Assembly: GCA_038030265.1 (NCBI GenBank)
Contig: CM075937.1
Location: forward strand, 15,500,001-15,564,000
Source: Corythucha ciliata
Taxonomy: Eukaryota > Arthropoda > Insecta > Hemiptera > Tingidae
Direction of reading: 5' to 3'
DNA: 64,000 nt
Part shown: positions 43,761 through 54,330 of the stretch, piece after piece
Layout of the letters: every line of letters starts with the position of its first letter
Position numbering within the stretch: position 1 is the first letter of the stretch
The notes under the pieces: generated by a model
What the model was told of the DNA's origin: nothing
The model's input: the letters and a program-made list of their open reading frames with translations, nothing else
The model's database searches: none
Translations under genes and position numbers: made by a program

Positions 43761-43761
43761 T

Positions 43762-43957
43762 TGTGACGACGTTGGAGTTTAGGTCACACAAAAATAAGAG
43801 GTCGCAGAGAAGGAAATTTATAGTAAAGTAAGAGAGGACTCACCGTTGTTGCGCTCAACGTCAAAACCAGGCTGCTTTTAGAGTTGGTCGTCGTTTTATT
43901 GGAAGGGCTATCCCACACTATTCAACCACGACGGTGGGGATATTTGGTATCCTCACA
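43762..43957 (-). repeat. gypsy-4 5' LTR
   Basis: 196 bp, matching 34,605-34,807, TGTGACGA...CCTCACA. It is followed by the target duplication AAAT and the resumed gypsy-3 frame. Confidence 0.88.
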
Positions 43958-43961
43958 AAAT

Positions 43962-44271
43962 CATAGAGAGAGACGTTAAAACAATGAAAATTGAGCTACC
44001 CACCCGAAATATTCGCATTTCCTTAGACCGTGTGAAGCCGGCCTTCTTGCTCAACGAGAACCCCACTGCACTGCAGACAATCGATGAAGATACTCCCGTC
44101 GTTCAATCTGCAGCAACACAACATCAATCAACACGTCTGACGGAGGAAACACCTGCAGCATCCATACCCGGAACAATACCATCGAACCCGGAGTGGAAGC
44201 TTGATCTCTTCCCTCCAGTGCTCCTCGACCATTCCCCGAACCTGTTACCCGTTCTCCCGGAACTAGTGTGA
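43962..44271 (+). pseudogene. gypsy-3 Pol C-terminal tail
   Basis: CATAGAGAGAGACGTT continues the frame interrupted at 34,604. The residues KIELPTRNIRISLDRVKPAF end the chromatin/RNA-binding tail of arthropod gypsy Pol (DRVKPAFL). The frame then runs in a Pro/Thr-rich region into the right terminal repeat and stops at TGA 44,269-44,271. Confidence 0.75.
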
Positions 44272-44373
44272 TTCGGCTGATCCCGGTCCACTAGTCTTCC
44301 TACCTCCCGGTGGACACGTCTTTCTTGAGTTGAGGCCTTCTGAGCTGGGAAACGATACCCACAAACCTCGACA
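44184..44373 (+). repeat. gypsy-3 right terminal repeat
   Basis: Shares GAACCCGGAGTGGAAGCTTG, CTGTTACCCGTTCTCCCGGA and GAGCTGGGAAACGATACCC with the left copy and ends AACCTCGACA. It has about 50 bp (TGTGATTCGGCTGATCCC and following) that the left copy lacks. Confidence 0.7.
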
Positions 44374-44384
44374 GTTGCCTTCAA

Positions 44385-44488
44385 AAGCCAGGAATTGTCG
44401 TCTTTTCAACTCTTCTAGCCTTTTTCTTAAATCTAGCGGTAAATTGGCGTTTTTCTCAGCATCTGAGCTCGCTGGCGAATGGAAATGT

Positions 44489-44519
<31 letters not shown>

Positions 44520-45060
44520 CAATTTGTTCCATGGATTAGCGGTTTCGCTCAATTTTAGCCACAAAGTTGCCTTCAGAAGCCGCGAATTGGTGTAATAAAA
44601 AATTTCAGTCACGAATTGATGCTTTTCTCAATTTCATTCATGAATTAGTGATCCCCCCCCCCCAGTTTTAGCAGTTTTTTTATGCTTAGCGTCGAGAACC
44701 CGTCAATTCGCATTTTCCAACGCTTTATTCGTGAATTAGCCCTTTTTCTTAAAATTTATCCGCTACTTAGCGATTTCTCTCTATTTTTCCATGAATTAGC
44801 GTTTTTCTCTGTTTTAAACGCCGGTTAGCACTCTCTATCTATTTCAGCAGTGAGTCACTCCCCCCCCCCCCCAATTTCAGCCGAAAATCAATGTTTTTCT
44901 CAATTTCAGAAGCTGGGAATTGGTGTTTTTTCAATTTTAACCACATAATTAGCGTATTTCTTAATTTTATCGTTGAATTGGCGTTTTTCTTCACGTCTGA
45001 GCTAGCTGGCAGATGGCAATGTGGTGTGGTTCTGGCAAGTGGTCTTATGGTTCTGAGGGG
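44385..45060 (+). repeat. Family B degenerate repeats, plus orientation
   Basis: TTTTAGCC.CGAATTAGCG and TTTTTCTCAATTT units recur. A T-run of about 32 (44,488-44,519) and runs of C (44,656-44,664 and 44,862-44,873) and G (about 45,057-45,068) lie between units. Confidence 0.7.
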
Positions 45061-45068
45061 GGGGGGGG

Positions 45069-45751
45069 CTTCCATAGGTGTGGCTCCTTCTTTTTTAAGA
45101 ATTCTGCTTCACCTCACTGAATACGTACGTCAGTGGCGAATGCTGGTTCGAAAGGCAGGGCAAGCGGTAAAGGACCAAAATCGGGCATCCAAAGAAATAA
45201 AAATGACGTTTCAATTTTCAAAATATGTTACCTGAACACGTTCCCAGGGAGTTTATTAATTAGATAATAAGTATAAAGATTAGGCGTTCAACAAGATGTG
45301 TGTTGATACGAAAATCAGTGAAAACATGTCCAGACAATCAACCAGATCAATTTTCAGACTTGAAAATTAGTCAACTGCATTGATAATAAATTTGGTAATT
45401 CGAATAATGAAATTCCAGAAAAGGCTCATTGCCCCTGAAGCAGCCTGAAGAATGATTCAGACAGAGATGTTCCCAACTTTTTCTGATCGAATCTGATAAT
45501 TCATGTTGGCTTTTATGGGCCATTTTCATAGTCAGTACTTGAATTGAAATTATCCTTATAGTAAGGGTTGTAGAAATATCCTTATAGTATCCTTATACAG
45601 TCCCGCTTAAATAATTTTTTTTGAAAGATACTCGTGCGTGTCACGGCCAGTCACGGTTTTATTTGAAGTGGAGTCCATGGATATGGGGCAAAATCTCCTC
45701 GAAATTCTACTAGCTCACAAGGATTAATATTATTATTATTTATAATCATGA
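45069..45751. other. No gene recognised
   Basis: Unique-looking sequence. An open frame overlapping the end of the family B array (44,891-45,235) is mostly repeat. Confidence 0.5.
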
Positions 45752-45890
45752 GGGTATTCTGTAACTTTAAGGTATCGCTGTCGTAATTCTTATGATTTAA
45801 TTTATTTTCTTCTAAAATGCAACTAAATCACAGGTGCCTTTTCGGTTTTCGGTTGAAAATCCGACACCTTAAAGTTACAGAACAGTCCCC
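45752..45890. mobile_element. 139-bp MITE, ATTCTGTAACTTT family (copy 2)
   Basis: The inverted ends GGGTATTCTGTAACTTTAAG and the inverse of CTTAAAGTTACAGAACAGTC match those of the element at 12,067-12,205, and the length is identical. The interiors share little more than the TCGG.TTTT type positions. It is non-coding. The frame at 45,817 overlaps its right end by chance. Confidence 0.65.
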
Positions 45891-46545
45891 ACGGTCAAAC
45901 ACAAGTGGCTACCTCCACGCCACGGACCTCCTCCAACTCGTACACCGAATCAGAAGCAAACAAACAAGGAAGAGCGCTCCACGAGTAAAAATGCTGTACT
46001 ACTTCTGGATACACGACTTGAGGGGTTTGTGAGAAAAGAATCTGAGATCTGAGATGAACAAAAACCAATTTTTGGCATTAAAAGAAAGGCGATTGGACTC
46101 ATTTATCGCTTTAATTCAATTAATGAGCTCAATTGGGATAGAAATATTGAAGTAAAACGTCCGAAATATAGCATTTTGGACTTACACTGGCATCGCCCCT
46201 GCAAGCGGAATTCAAACCGCTTCTCCCAACTGTGAGGCCCGCCTTCGTGAATTGTCGGTTTGCCGATCGCTCTGAAGTGCCTCACATCTTTCTTGTTCAT
46301 GATGAGAGGGATAATAATTGCTTCCTTCCTATTATTTATTTGGCTTTTAAACAAATAAAATAACGGAATTTGTAAAAAAAATCAAAAATAATAATTAACA
46401 ATATTTAAAAAAGCTAAGGTCTTAGTCAACGACGAAACGTTCCAAATTCAAAAAATTACCCACGAAAAAAACTTGAAAATCTCCCCCAAAATTTAGGGCA
46501 AGCGGTGCTTGCCTTGCTTGCTCTGAGGATTCGCCACTGACGTAC
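45891..46545. other. No gene; possible SINE head on the minus strand
   Basis: On the minus strand GGCGGGCCTCACAGTTGGGA is followed by a box B-like GCGGTTTGAATTCCGC at about 46,203-46,218, which could be a SINE head near 46,180-46,300. No tail or second copy was seen. The rest is AT-rich and unassigned. Confidence 0.35.
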
Positions 46546-46547
46546 GT

Positions 46548-46720
46548 AACGTCTATTTGTAGACGTCTAATAGACGTCCACGAGTAAACATGTAATAAGC
46601 CGAATAACCGTCTATTTAGCTTATATTATTTTGTAGATGTCTACGTGTGAACATAATAGACGTCTATTTGAAGACGTCTATTACACACGAAATTTACTAC
46701 GTTTAATATACGTCTAACAT
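46548..46720. repeat. Cluster of AGACGTCTA palindromes
   Basis: AGACGTCTA or one-mismatch forms occur about eight times in 170 bp, often as TATTTGNAGACGTCTA. The right half (CGTGTGAACATAATAGACGT to ACGTCTATTACACACG) is a palindrome ended by CGTGTG/CACACG. Probably the remains of a foldback element. Confidence 0.6.
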
Positions 46721-47120
46721 GTCTCAATGCTTACTGAGAAGGGATCGAAAAAAATGAATCAGCTTTATTGTTGATGTGTTTCTCGACGACTTAATTGTTG
46801 TCATTCCAGATATCTTATCGTTTTCACATCATTATCATAATGCACGGATTATTCGCTTCTCTAATCTTGGAATTATCCAATTATTCTCGATCGATACGAT
46901 TTTGTTAACACAATTATTTTAGTGTTACCCATAGTTGTCACCTTGGATTAGCGTCAGTACAGGTCACCCTGGTGAAACGAAAATTGATCGTAGCATTTTT
47001 GAAAGGTCAATATTACGATAATTTTGACATTTGAAGGGCCCGGGGGAAGAACGATTTTAGTCCATGCACTTAACTAAACTTATACAAAATTGAATTCAAA
47101 AATTTTCTTCTCACGTATAT

Positions 47121-47167
<47 letters not shown>

Positions 47168-47663
47168 CACTCGAGGAAGAAAATTGGCAAAAATCATAAT
47201 TTTACCAGAAATTCGTATATTTGAAAACAGTAGGCAACCATCAGCTGCTAGGGCGGACTGGACTGAAGCCCTTCTTGCCTTCGCGTTTTTCCCTTGTACG
47301 GTATATTTTTTACTGTGTTTCTGAAAGATTGAAGTCACTTTAAGCTTTTATCGAATCAAACAAATTGTAGGGCACAGAACAAGCTGCCAAATGGCCTCAC
47401 AAGATTGAAGAAAAAGCAAAAGTGGCACTGCAGTAGCAAAAGTGGACTGAGGTCGTTTTCCCTGGAGCCCTTCGTTTATGATTCACTTAGATAAATTAAT
47501 GAAAAAAAGTTGTATTTGCTCAAAAAATTGAATGACGGGTCGTTCAGCTTTTGAAAATACGGGGAAAAAAGTTATCACCCTCTTGAGCATTTATCAGTTT
47601 GCATGAATTCCTCTGTTTACGATGTTTGTGCAATCATTTTTAGTCCAAGTATCGTTTCAAACC
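46721..47663. other. 5' flank of the secreted-protein gene, with a long T-run
   Basis: A T-run of about 41 lies at 47,127-47,167. No other element is recognised. The last 200 bp before ATG 47,664 should hold the promoter of the gene, but I see no clear TATA box. Confidence 0.5.
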
Positions 47664-48427
47664 ATGAACGTGTCTCAATACTCCGCGACTTTCTTCGTTT
47701 CCCTGCTGCTCTGGGCTCAAGTAGTTTGTTACAAATAAAGGTAAAAGGCTCAAAAGATTATTTCTAGCTATGACATTCGTGTCTACAGGTGGGTGCATCT
47801 TTCAGTGACCTACAAAATGAAGTTCGGCTGCTGCGACGTCAAGGCGTCAACATCCGTAACACGCTGAGAAAACGTGTTCACGAGTTCAGTGCCACCGCAA
47901 ATTCAAAGGCGGCGATTCATCCTCAAATCCAGCAGGCTTATATTAGACTTAAGCGGGATGTTACAAATGAGACGTGTCTTCATGCTGCTCGAGCTCAATT
48001 GCAAGCCCTGGCGACCAGTACCCTACTGACGGTGAACACCGACTGCTCCATTGGGGCCGCACTGGAAAATGTCGGAGGTCTCTTCCTTCAAACGGGGGAA
48101 TTCCTAGCGCAATATCTCATCATTCTGGATGACTACGTGAATGGCGCCAACAGTTGTTGGTCCATCAATCCGTTCACATTCATTCCCTGCTTTTGGAAAT
48201 ATGTTTACTTGGCAATCAAGAATGTTTTTACGGCTGTAAGTAACCTTGAAGATTACGTTTCAGCCATGACTGAATTGACGAGCCAAATATCGGAAGTCAT
48301 GAGCGGGACCTGCTCAACGACCAGTTCAACAACAGTGGCTTCAACAACAGTGGCTTCCACCACCCTAAGTGATGCTGTTTTTGCTATTAAGAATATTTTA
48401 CAGAACGCTAGAGCGTGCCAATCTTGA
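47664..48427 (+). CDS. Secreted cysteine-containing protein, two exons (gene 1 of the pair)
   Basis: Exon 1 is 47,664-47,720 (ATG in ACCATGA), intron 47,721-47,788 (GTAGTTTG to GTCTACAG, 68 nt, phase 0) and exon 2 47,789-48,427. The 231-residue precursor has a signal peptide (FFVSLLLWAQVGAS). The long frame alone, starting at GTG 47,789, is therefore not the true start. The mature part is helical, with one N-glycosylation sequon (NET). Cysteines at precursor positions about 105, 142, 153 and 194 match the four of gene 2 in spacing (37, 11, 41 here; 37, 12, 40 there). Two extra ones lie near 82 and 229. Shared sequence is clearest at AQYLIILDDYVNGANSC. The C terminus adds a Thr/Ser-rich, mucin-like stretch with a doubled TTVAS. 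I do not recognise the family. A relation to DUF725/TsetseEP-like secreted insect proteins is a guess. An AATAAA lies at 48,491. Confidence 0.8.
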
Positions 48428-48782
48428 ATTTTGTAGTCTTCTTTTTTTTTGTTACACACGTTTATATTGAGAGTATCTCAAAATTGATGAAATAAACACC
48501 TTTTAAGACCTTGAGCCTTGTGAAAAATAAATCAACACTGTGAAATACGTTATAGCCCTTGTGCAACCTTAATTTCGACAAGTTTTTGAATCGTTGTCCA
48601 AAAAACAAAAGTGCAAGTGGTTAGCAAACTTCCTCCCGTCAATCTGAATTAGTTTACCAATCTGGCTAATCTCAAGGTTATTGGAGAGGGGGTTACACAA
48701 TAGAATGCTGCCGTTAAAAACAAATTTTTAATGACGTGGAATAGTGAACAAATTGAGCGATTTTTTTGTGCATCTATCTGAA
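48428..48782. other. Shared 3' region of the convergent gene pair
   Basis: The 355 bp between the two stop codons hold the AATAAA of gene 1 and nothing else recognised. I see no clear AATAAA on the minus strand for gene 2. Confidence 0.5.
48491..48496 (+). terminator. Poly(A) signal of gene 1
   Basis: AATAAA 64 bp after the stop codon, with another AAAAATAAATC at about 48,523-48,533. The first is the likely 3'-end signal of the gene at 47,664-48,427. Confidence 0.5.
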
Positions 48783-49383
48783 TCAAATACACTCTCGCGT
48801 TAGGCGCACGATACCGCCAAGGTTAGACCAACCCTGTTGAGCGTATAAAAGGGACGCTCTAATAAATGTGAAAGTAATTAAAATATCTTCGTAAAAGTAA
48901 CCGAAACCACATTTTATCAAATAAAAAAGGGAATCTTCCTCTACGCATGAAATCATACCATTCACGTACTGGTTTAAAACGTTCAAAGTGACAGCCGTGA
49001 AATTGGCCGAATGCAATGCAAGCCATCCGAACTCATCGAGGAGACTTTTTTTGTTGCATACGTCGGTCGAGGAATTGGATGATGTTGAATTCGAGGAAGA
49101 GAGAACGCGGTTTCCGTTGAAAATACTCTTGAGATCCTCTAGTGAGAATGGATCTTTCTGGTGAATATTATAAAGACCCTTGAGACCGTTGATTACGTCT
49201 TTAACTCCGACCGAAATTGATTCTTCGACGCTGGAAGTCAGTCTAATGGAATTAGTTGGCCCAATCTGTGAAATAAAATAAGAATACCTCTCGATTCTCA
49301 GCTTAATTTTAATTATTATCGGATAATACCTGAAAGCTTAGCACCAATAAAATGGAAATAGTTACAAACGTGGAAGATTCCAT
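48783..49383 (-). CDS. Secreted cysteine-containing protein, two exons (gene 2 of the pair)
   Basis: Exon 1 is 49,383-49,330 (MESSTFVTISILLVLSFQ, a signal peptide), intron 49,329-49,266 (GTATTATC to TTATTTCACAG, 64 nt, phase 0) and exon 2 49,265-48,783. The precursor has 178 residues. As in gene 1 the intron falls directly after a Gln codon at the end of the hydrophobic core. Four cysteines (about 88, 125, 137, 177) have the same spacing as in gene 1, and TLNVLNQYVNGMISC aligns with gene 1. A Ser/Asn-rich linker (SSSNSTSSNSSTD) precedes the first cysteine and holds NST and NSS sequons, and NFT follows later. There is no mucin-like tail. It lies tail to tail with gene 1, 355 bp apart, the arrangement of an inverted duplication. 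Not recognised; probably extracellular. Confidence 0.8.
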
Positions 49384-49870
49384 GTTGTCCAACGCACTGC
49401 ATTAAGCACTGTATCCTAAACACAATTTTAACGATTTCTCTGCAATAAAAATGACCACCCCACAAAGTAATCTGTGCACACACCACGATAAACTGAAAAA
49501 TGTACTAAAATATGTCATGGTGATAATGTAATCCTGTGGAATACTCGGGGATGAAATTGGTAATACCATAGTTTTAGTGAGGGAAACGTGAAATTCGATA
49601 GCGATTCTCGAGAGGATTCAATTCACATGGGTTCAAATCTTCTGATCGAGGTTCACGTTCCTATAAGTCGTTGAAACTAGATTAAAGTATAAAAATGTCC
49701 CAATCCGGACGAATTAAATGCAGTAATAACACGTTGACGTGAGTTGATCCGTGCAAGTATCTCCCACAGGCAGTTGAAATATTACAAAAAAACAACAACA
49801 TGGAATTTATAAACAACAACAAAAAAAAACAGCAACAACAACCTTCAAAGACCTGAAATTCACATTGCCG
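49384..49870. other. 5' flank of gene 2
   Basis: Upstream region of the minus-strand gene. An AACAACAACAAAAAAAAACAG simple stretch lies at about 49,790-49,845. No promoter motif can be assigned with confidence. Confidence 0.45.
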
Positions 49871-49874
49871 CAGA

Positions 49875-50760
49875 CATTTGGCCATGGAACTTCAAATTTT
49901 CTGGGTAATCGTCAGGCTCTAAGCTCTGTTTGGTGCCCGGATCGCCTAATGGGTCCACAGGCACGAAAAAGGATACACATCTTGCTATGATGGTTGAACT
50001 AAGGCCGTGAACTTGTAATTTTTGAAATTGTGCTCAGATTAGAATCCGAAATAACCATCTCCAAATGTTGCAATTACATGGCTATTCGTCAAGGTATATG
50101 AGCGAAGCTGGGGCAGGCTAGGCTGCAGGGTTGCCGACCTCTTATAAGGCCCAGAAACATACGATTTAACTGAATTTACGCCCTGAAACTTGCCCACAAA
50201 ATTGCAAACTTGTATAATTTCACCAAAATTCAGCAACCCGTAACTTTGCAATTCTGCTAGGACCCGAAACTTGGGGTTTTGCATAAATTGTGATCCGATG
50301 TCACCAAAAACGGTCAATTTCACGTGTATTCAGCCAGGAAACTCACTCAAATTGGAAACCGCAATCACTAAAATTAGGATCTGAACATGGAAACTCCATC
50401 AATATTTAAATTGCAAATAAATTCAAGTTCAAATTGAAAGTCCATGGCGCATTCGGGACCAGTTTGCCCTAAGTGGTTGGGTTGAAACACGAAATGCCCT
50501 GTAACTTTTAGTTCCACTGAAATTAGCAAAATCTTGAATATTCAACCAGGGCAATTCTGAATCATCTTTGAAATGCTACAGTTATGTGGTTACTCAAAAT
50601 TTCACGGAAATAAAGACAAGAATCTGGCAATTTCACGAGAATAAATGAAGGAAACAACCAATGTTGCCCGATCATTATACCAGGAAACCGGAAAATTCAC
50701 ACATCATTTGCTCGGAGAGCTGTAATTTCATGGAAATATTTGTCTAGCTTTGGCTGCTGT
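49875..50760. repeat. Family C degenerate repeats
   Basis: Units resembling CCTGAAACTTGCAATTTCAC and AAATTAGCACCTGAAAC recur with divergence (such as ACCCGAAACTTGGGGTTTTG and GCAATTCTGCTAGGACCCGA). The same array type is at 20,130-20,760. The open frame 50,039-50,323 is inside the array. Confidence 0.6.
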
Positions 50761-50789
50761 CACAGCTGACTGGCCCTTGGCCCACGTCT

Positions 50790-51740
50790 TCTGTGAACAT
50801 AGCGATTTTTCTCTTTTAGCAAGAATTGGCGTTTTTTCTAAATTTTAGACGCGAATTGTCTATTTTTCTCATTTATAACCACGATTAGTGTTTTTTTTAA
50901 CTTGAGCTGTGAATGAGCGCTTTTTCTCAGTGAGCCTTTTCACACATTTTAGTCGACAATATGAATTTTTCTAGATTTTAGCCACAAATGAACAATTAAT
51001 TTTGTTTTAGCCATGACTTCGCACTTTATCTCAGCAACGAAGTGGCCGTTAAAACCGTGAATTTTCTCAGCTTTGGCTTTAAGTTAGGATGCCCCGCAAA
51101 GTATCGCTTCTTTTCAATTTCAGCTTTAAAAGAGCCCTTGTTCTAATTTCTAGCGGCAGTTAGAAGGTGTGCGAGTTAGCGCTTTTTCCTCGCTTTAGCA
51201 GTGAATTAGCGATTTTTCTAAATTTTTGGTTGCTGGGTTGATTTTTGCAAGCATCAGTAAATTAGGATGCCCCCCCAATTATCGCTTTTTTCACATTTAG
51301 CCGCGCATTAGAGCTTTTTTGAAATTATTGACTTTTAGTCATGTTATCACTTTTTCTAATTTTTAGCCGTGAATTAGCGCTTTCCAATTTGACCACGAAT
51401 ATACGATTTTATCGCATTTAGCCATGCTGCCGCATAGCTCATTTAGCGCTTTTTCCTCATTTAGCATTGAATTAGCAGTTTTTATCAATTTTAGCATCAA
51501 ACTGCGAATTTATACTGCTAAAATTGGTAAAAATCACTAATCCACCGATAAAGTGGGGGAAAAGCGCTAATTAACTCAAAGTTAAATGAGGAAAAATCGC
51601 AAATCATGTCGAAAAAAAGTAGGTATTTTCTCCCCGTTTTAGCAGAGAATAAACGGTGTATTCACACATAGCGGTGAATTAACAGTTTTTTCTAAATTCT
51701 AACCGAGAATCAGGGTTTATCAAATATTTTGAGCGCGGAT
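50790..51740 (+). repeat. Family B degenerate repeats, plus orientation
   Basis: TTTTAGCCGTGAATTAGCGC and TTTTTCTAAATTTTAG units recur about 25 times. A short inverse block at 51,490-51,600 (AAAATTGGTAAAAATCACTA and AGCGCTAATTAACTC) turns the orientation within the array. Confidence 0.7.
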
Positions 51741-52040
51741 TAGCTAAGGACCCATTCCCCTTATTACTTCTTGCCCCTCATCCCTTCATCGTTGCGCTAC
51801 TGGTTCCGCATCAAAAACAAAAACCCTAAAACATTTAGACGCATGAAAAAACAAATATTATATTTCAGATTCGATCAACGTTGGTCGCCTATAGATAGAA
51901 GATGACGAGTATATTTCTTCCATATTAGAAATAAAGATCTGAAGAATCCGAGGCCCCCGCCTAAAGACGGCACTGCACTCAAATAAAGAGCGTTGAAAGA
52001 TTCTAGCGATAATTCTAAAAAAAAAAACGTAAACTTACAG
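51741..52040. other. Unique spacer between opposite-orientation family B arrays
   Basis: About 300 bp without repeat units separates the plus-oriented array at 50.8-51.7 kb from the minus-oriented one at 52.04-52.76 kb. Confidence 0.5.
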
Positions 52041-52760
52041 TACTCATAGGCAATTTTGGGGTTGAAATTGAGAAAAGGCGCTCATTCACGGCTAAAATTG
52101 AGAAAAACCGTTAATTCGCTGTCAAAATTAAGAAAAATCTCCAATTTGCAGCTAACTTCTGCTGAAAATCGGAAAAAAACCGCTAAAAATGAGAATTTAG
52201 AAAAAACTTAATTTCACTGCTCAAATAGAAAAAAACAAACGCCAACTGGCGACTAAATTTGACGGAAATCGGTATTTAGATGCTAAATGTGAATGCATCG
52301 ATAATAATCCACTGCTAAAATTGAGAAAAATCGCTAACTCACAGCTAAAATGGTAAAAAAAACGCTCATATCAACTGCTAAAATTGAGGAAAAGCGCTAT
52401 TTGGTGGCTGAAAGTACACGTCGTGAATAAAACGTGATAATTCACTGAAATACACAAATCAAGTCTAAATCCGAAAAAATCGCCTATTTGCAACAAAAAT
52501 TAAGAAGAAGCGCTAATTCTGAAATTGAGAGAACGCTAGTTCACGGGCGAAACTGATGAAAATCGCGAATTCACAGTATCCGAAGGCAATTTCGTGGATG
52601 AAATTGAGAAAAAGCGCTAATTCTTGGCTATACATAAGTGAATACATCGCACATGCTCTATAAAAAAAAAAGCGTCAATTCGCTCCTGATATTAAGAAAA
52701 TCTCGAATTAGGTAGCAGTTAAAATTGGGGAAAAGCGATAATATTAAATAAAACTTGAAC
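52041..52760 (-). repeat. Family B degenerate repeats, minus orientation
   Basis: GGCTAAAATTGAGAAAAACC, AGCGCTAATTC and AATTGAGAAAAATCGCTAAC units recur. The array is the mirror of the one at 50.8-51.7 kb. Confidence 0.7.
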
Positions 52761-53799
52761 CTTTCAATTGATCGATTATCCATGGCCACAAGACACAAAT
52801 TTCCTTGGTGTAAACACAAACTTCCAGAAATTGTTATCAGAGTTTAAACAGTCAATAAATTTATGCCTGACACGTTACATTTACGTCGAGACATAAGTGT
52901 CGCGGGACACATCAGTGTAAACGCACCTTTAATAACCCGTGACACTGGTTATTGAGGAAACCAGGACCACTAATCTTGTTTTTCGCATTGCCATCTTTCA
53001 TAAATACAGCAGCACTGTTGCCGAGCTACGTTCTGGGGTTACATCTGACCAGTGTCACTTGATTTGTTTTGATTTTTGTAACAGAGAGAATCAGAATCGG
53101 AAAGAGAATGAGGCCCTTCCCTGCTCGATCCATATTTCATAATTGAGCCAAAATTTTCCTGGTAATCCTGAACCATTGCTGCTCGATGGTCTTGAGGTGA
53201 CCCTCTCGAGACGATCGAGTCACAGTACAATAAAACCCCAAGCGGAGGCTTAGTTTTATTGGAATTTCTTTTAAAATACGTTACTCACGTATTTAATAAA
53301 ATAATACCCTCGTGCTGCACCGTATCCAATGTTTGTTAGTACTGATAATCGAGATTATTGGGAGCAGTTTACTTTGACTCATCATAAGCTTTTCTGAAAT
53401 ATATATTTTATGAGTTATATGTTTTTGATTTGTCCATTTTTGGGTGCAAGATCGCCAGCTTTCGGTTCGAGAAAAAAAAAATCTTCGGTTCTTCTGCTAG
53501 TTTACAACAGTAGAGATAGAATAAACAATTAAGGAATGCAGGATGTGACTTGACGTTCGGGAGCACCCTTGGCCTCCCACTTTCCTTGCATCTCTTATCT
53601 CTACAATCGAAATCGTTTTTTCCGCCTTTTTTTTTTTTTTTTTTTTTTTTAAATGTTTGGATTGAAAAGTGAGGGTCTGAGCTCCCCAAAATGAAGTGTG
53701 ACCCTTGACCACATAATGAAAATGAAGTTGGTTTTTCAAGTCTTTTGGTTAGGAAAAAAGCATGCTACATTGGTCAACCACGGCGTCCAGCATTGAGTG
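52761..53799. other. No gene recognised
   Basis: Contains GACATAAGTGTCGCGGGACA and GACACTGG blocks (52,880-52,950) that may be part of an unlisted TIR element, and a T-run at about 53,629-53,650. The open frames on both strands at 52,939-53,739 have no domain. Confidence 0.45.
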
Positions 53800-54330
53800 A
53801 ATTTTACGGAAATTGACCAAACCACGAATTGGCGATTACTCGAATCGCAATTCGGGATTTTATTCGCGAAGTAACAATTTTCAACATTTTCAACATTTTC
53901 AACATTGGAGGCTCCTTTTAGCCTCCAGAAACGACGAATTGGCGATTGTCTATTTTAGCTTCGAGTCATCACTTGTTCGTAATTTTAGCCGCGACTTAGC
54001 GTTTTTTCTCAATTTTAGTCGAGAATTGGGGATTTTTGCTATAAATTAGCGCCTTTTCTTAATTTTAGCATTGGAATTTGCCACCAGAAACCACAAATTG
54101 GTGTATTTATGAAATTTAGCTGCTAATGATCGCTGTGTGTCTGTGAAAGGTGTGAATTGGAAGTTTTTCTCAATTTTAGCTATGAATTATTATTGGTTCT
54201 ACTGAATTTTACTTGGAGCTATTTCTCTCCATTTGGCCGATAATTAGCACGTTTCGTTCATTTTAACCTCGTACTTGCTCCTGGAACAACACATTAGCAT
54301 TTATCCAACTTTTCGCTGTATAAGAGCCTC
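53800..54330 (+). repeat. Family B degenerate repeats, plus orientation
   Basis: TTTTAGCCGCGACTTAGCG and TTTTTTCTCAATTTTAG units recur. A TTTTCAACA triplet repeat is at 53,878-53,905. Confidence 0.65.

Larger units (their letters stand above)
34605..43957 (-). mobile_element. Ty3/gypsy element (gypsy-4), minus strand, carrying nested LINEs
   Basis: LTRs of 203 and 196 bp begin TGTGACGA and end TCCTCACA. On the minus strand the order is 5' LTR (43,957-43,762), a TGGCATCCCTTG primer-binding site candidate, Gag, protease, RT with YLDD, RNase H and 3' LTR (34,807-34,605), which is preceded by the short purine tract AAGGGGTG. Integrase is not found, and a LINE and about 400 bp of unassigned sequence occupy its place. 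The LTR pair is about 90-95 percent identical by eye. Confidence 0.85.
32558..44373 (+). mobile_element. Ty3/gypsy element (gypsy-3), split by gypsy-4
   Basis: Gag, RNase H and integrase lie at 32,753-34,604 and the last part of Pol plus the right terminal repeat at 43,962-44,373. The 9.35-kb gypsy-4 element sits between. Reading across the insertion the host frame continues cleanly (TGLHKV before, then IERDVKTMKIELPTR, with DRVKPAFL a usual tail of this gypsy group), which proves the nesting. Protease, most of RT and part of Gag have been lost at a small palindromic junction (33,227-33,291). Confidence 0.85.

Noticed and set aside
48253..48459. Minus-strand frame with VVEATVVEATVVE repeats
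   Set aside because: Antisense of the Thr/Ser-rich end of secreted-protein gene 1.
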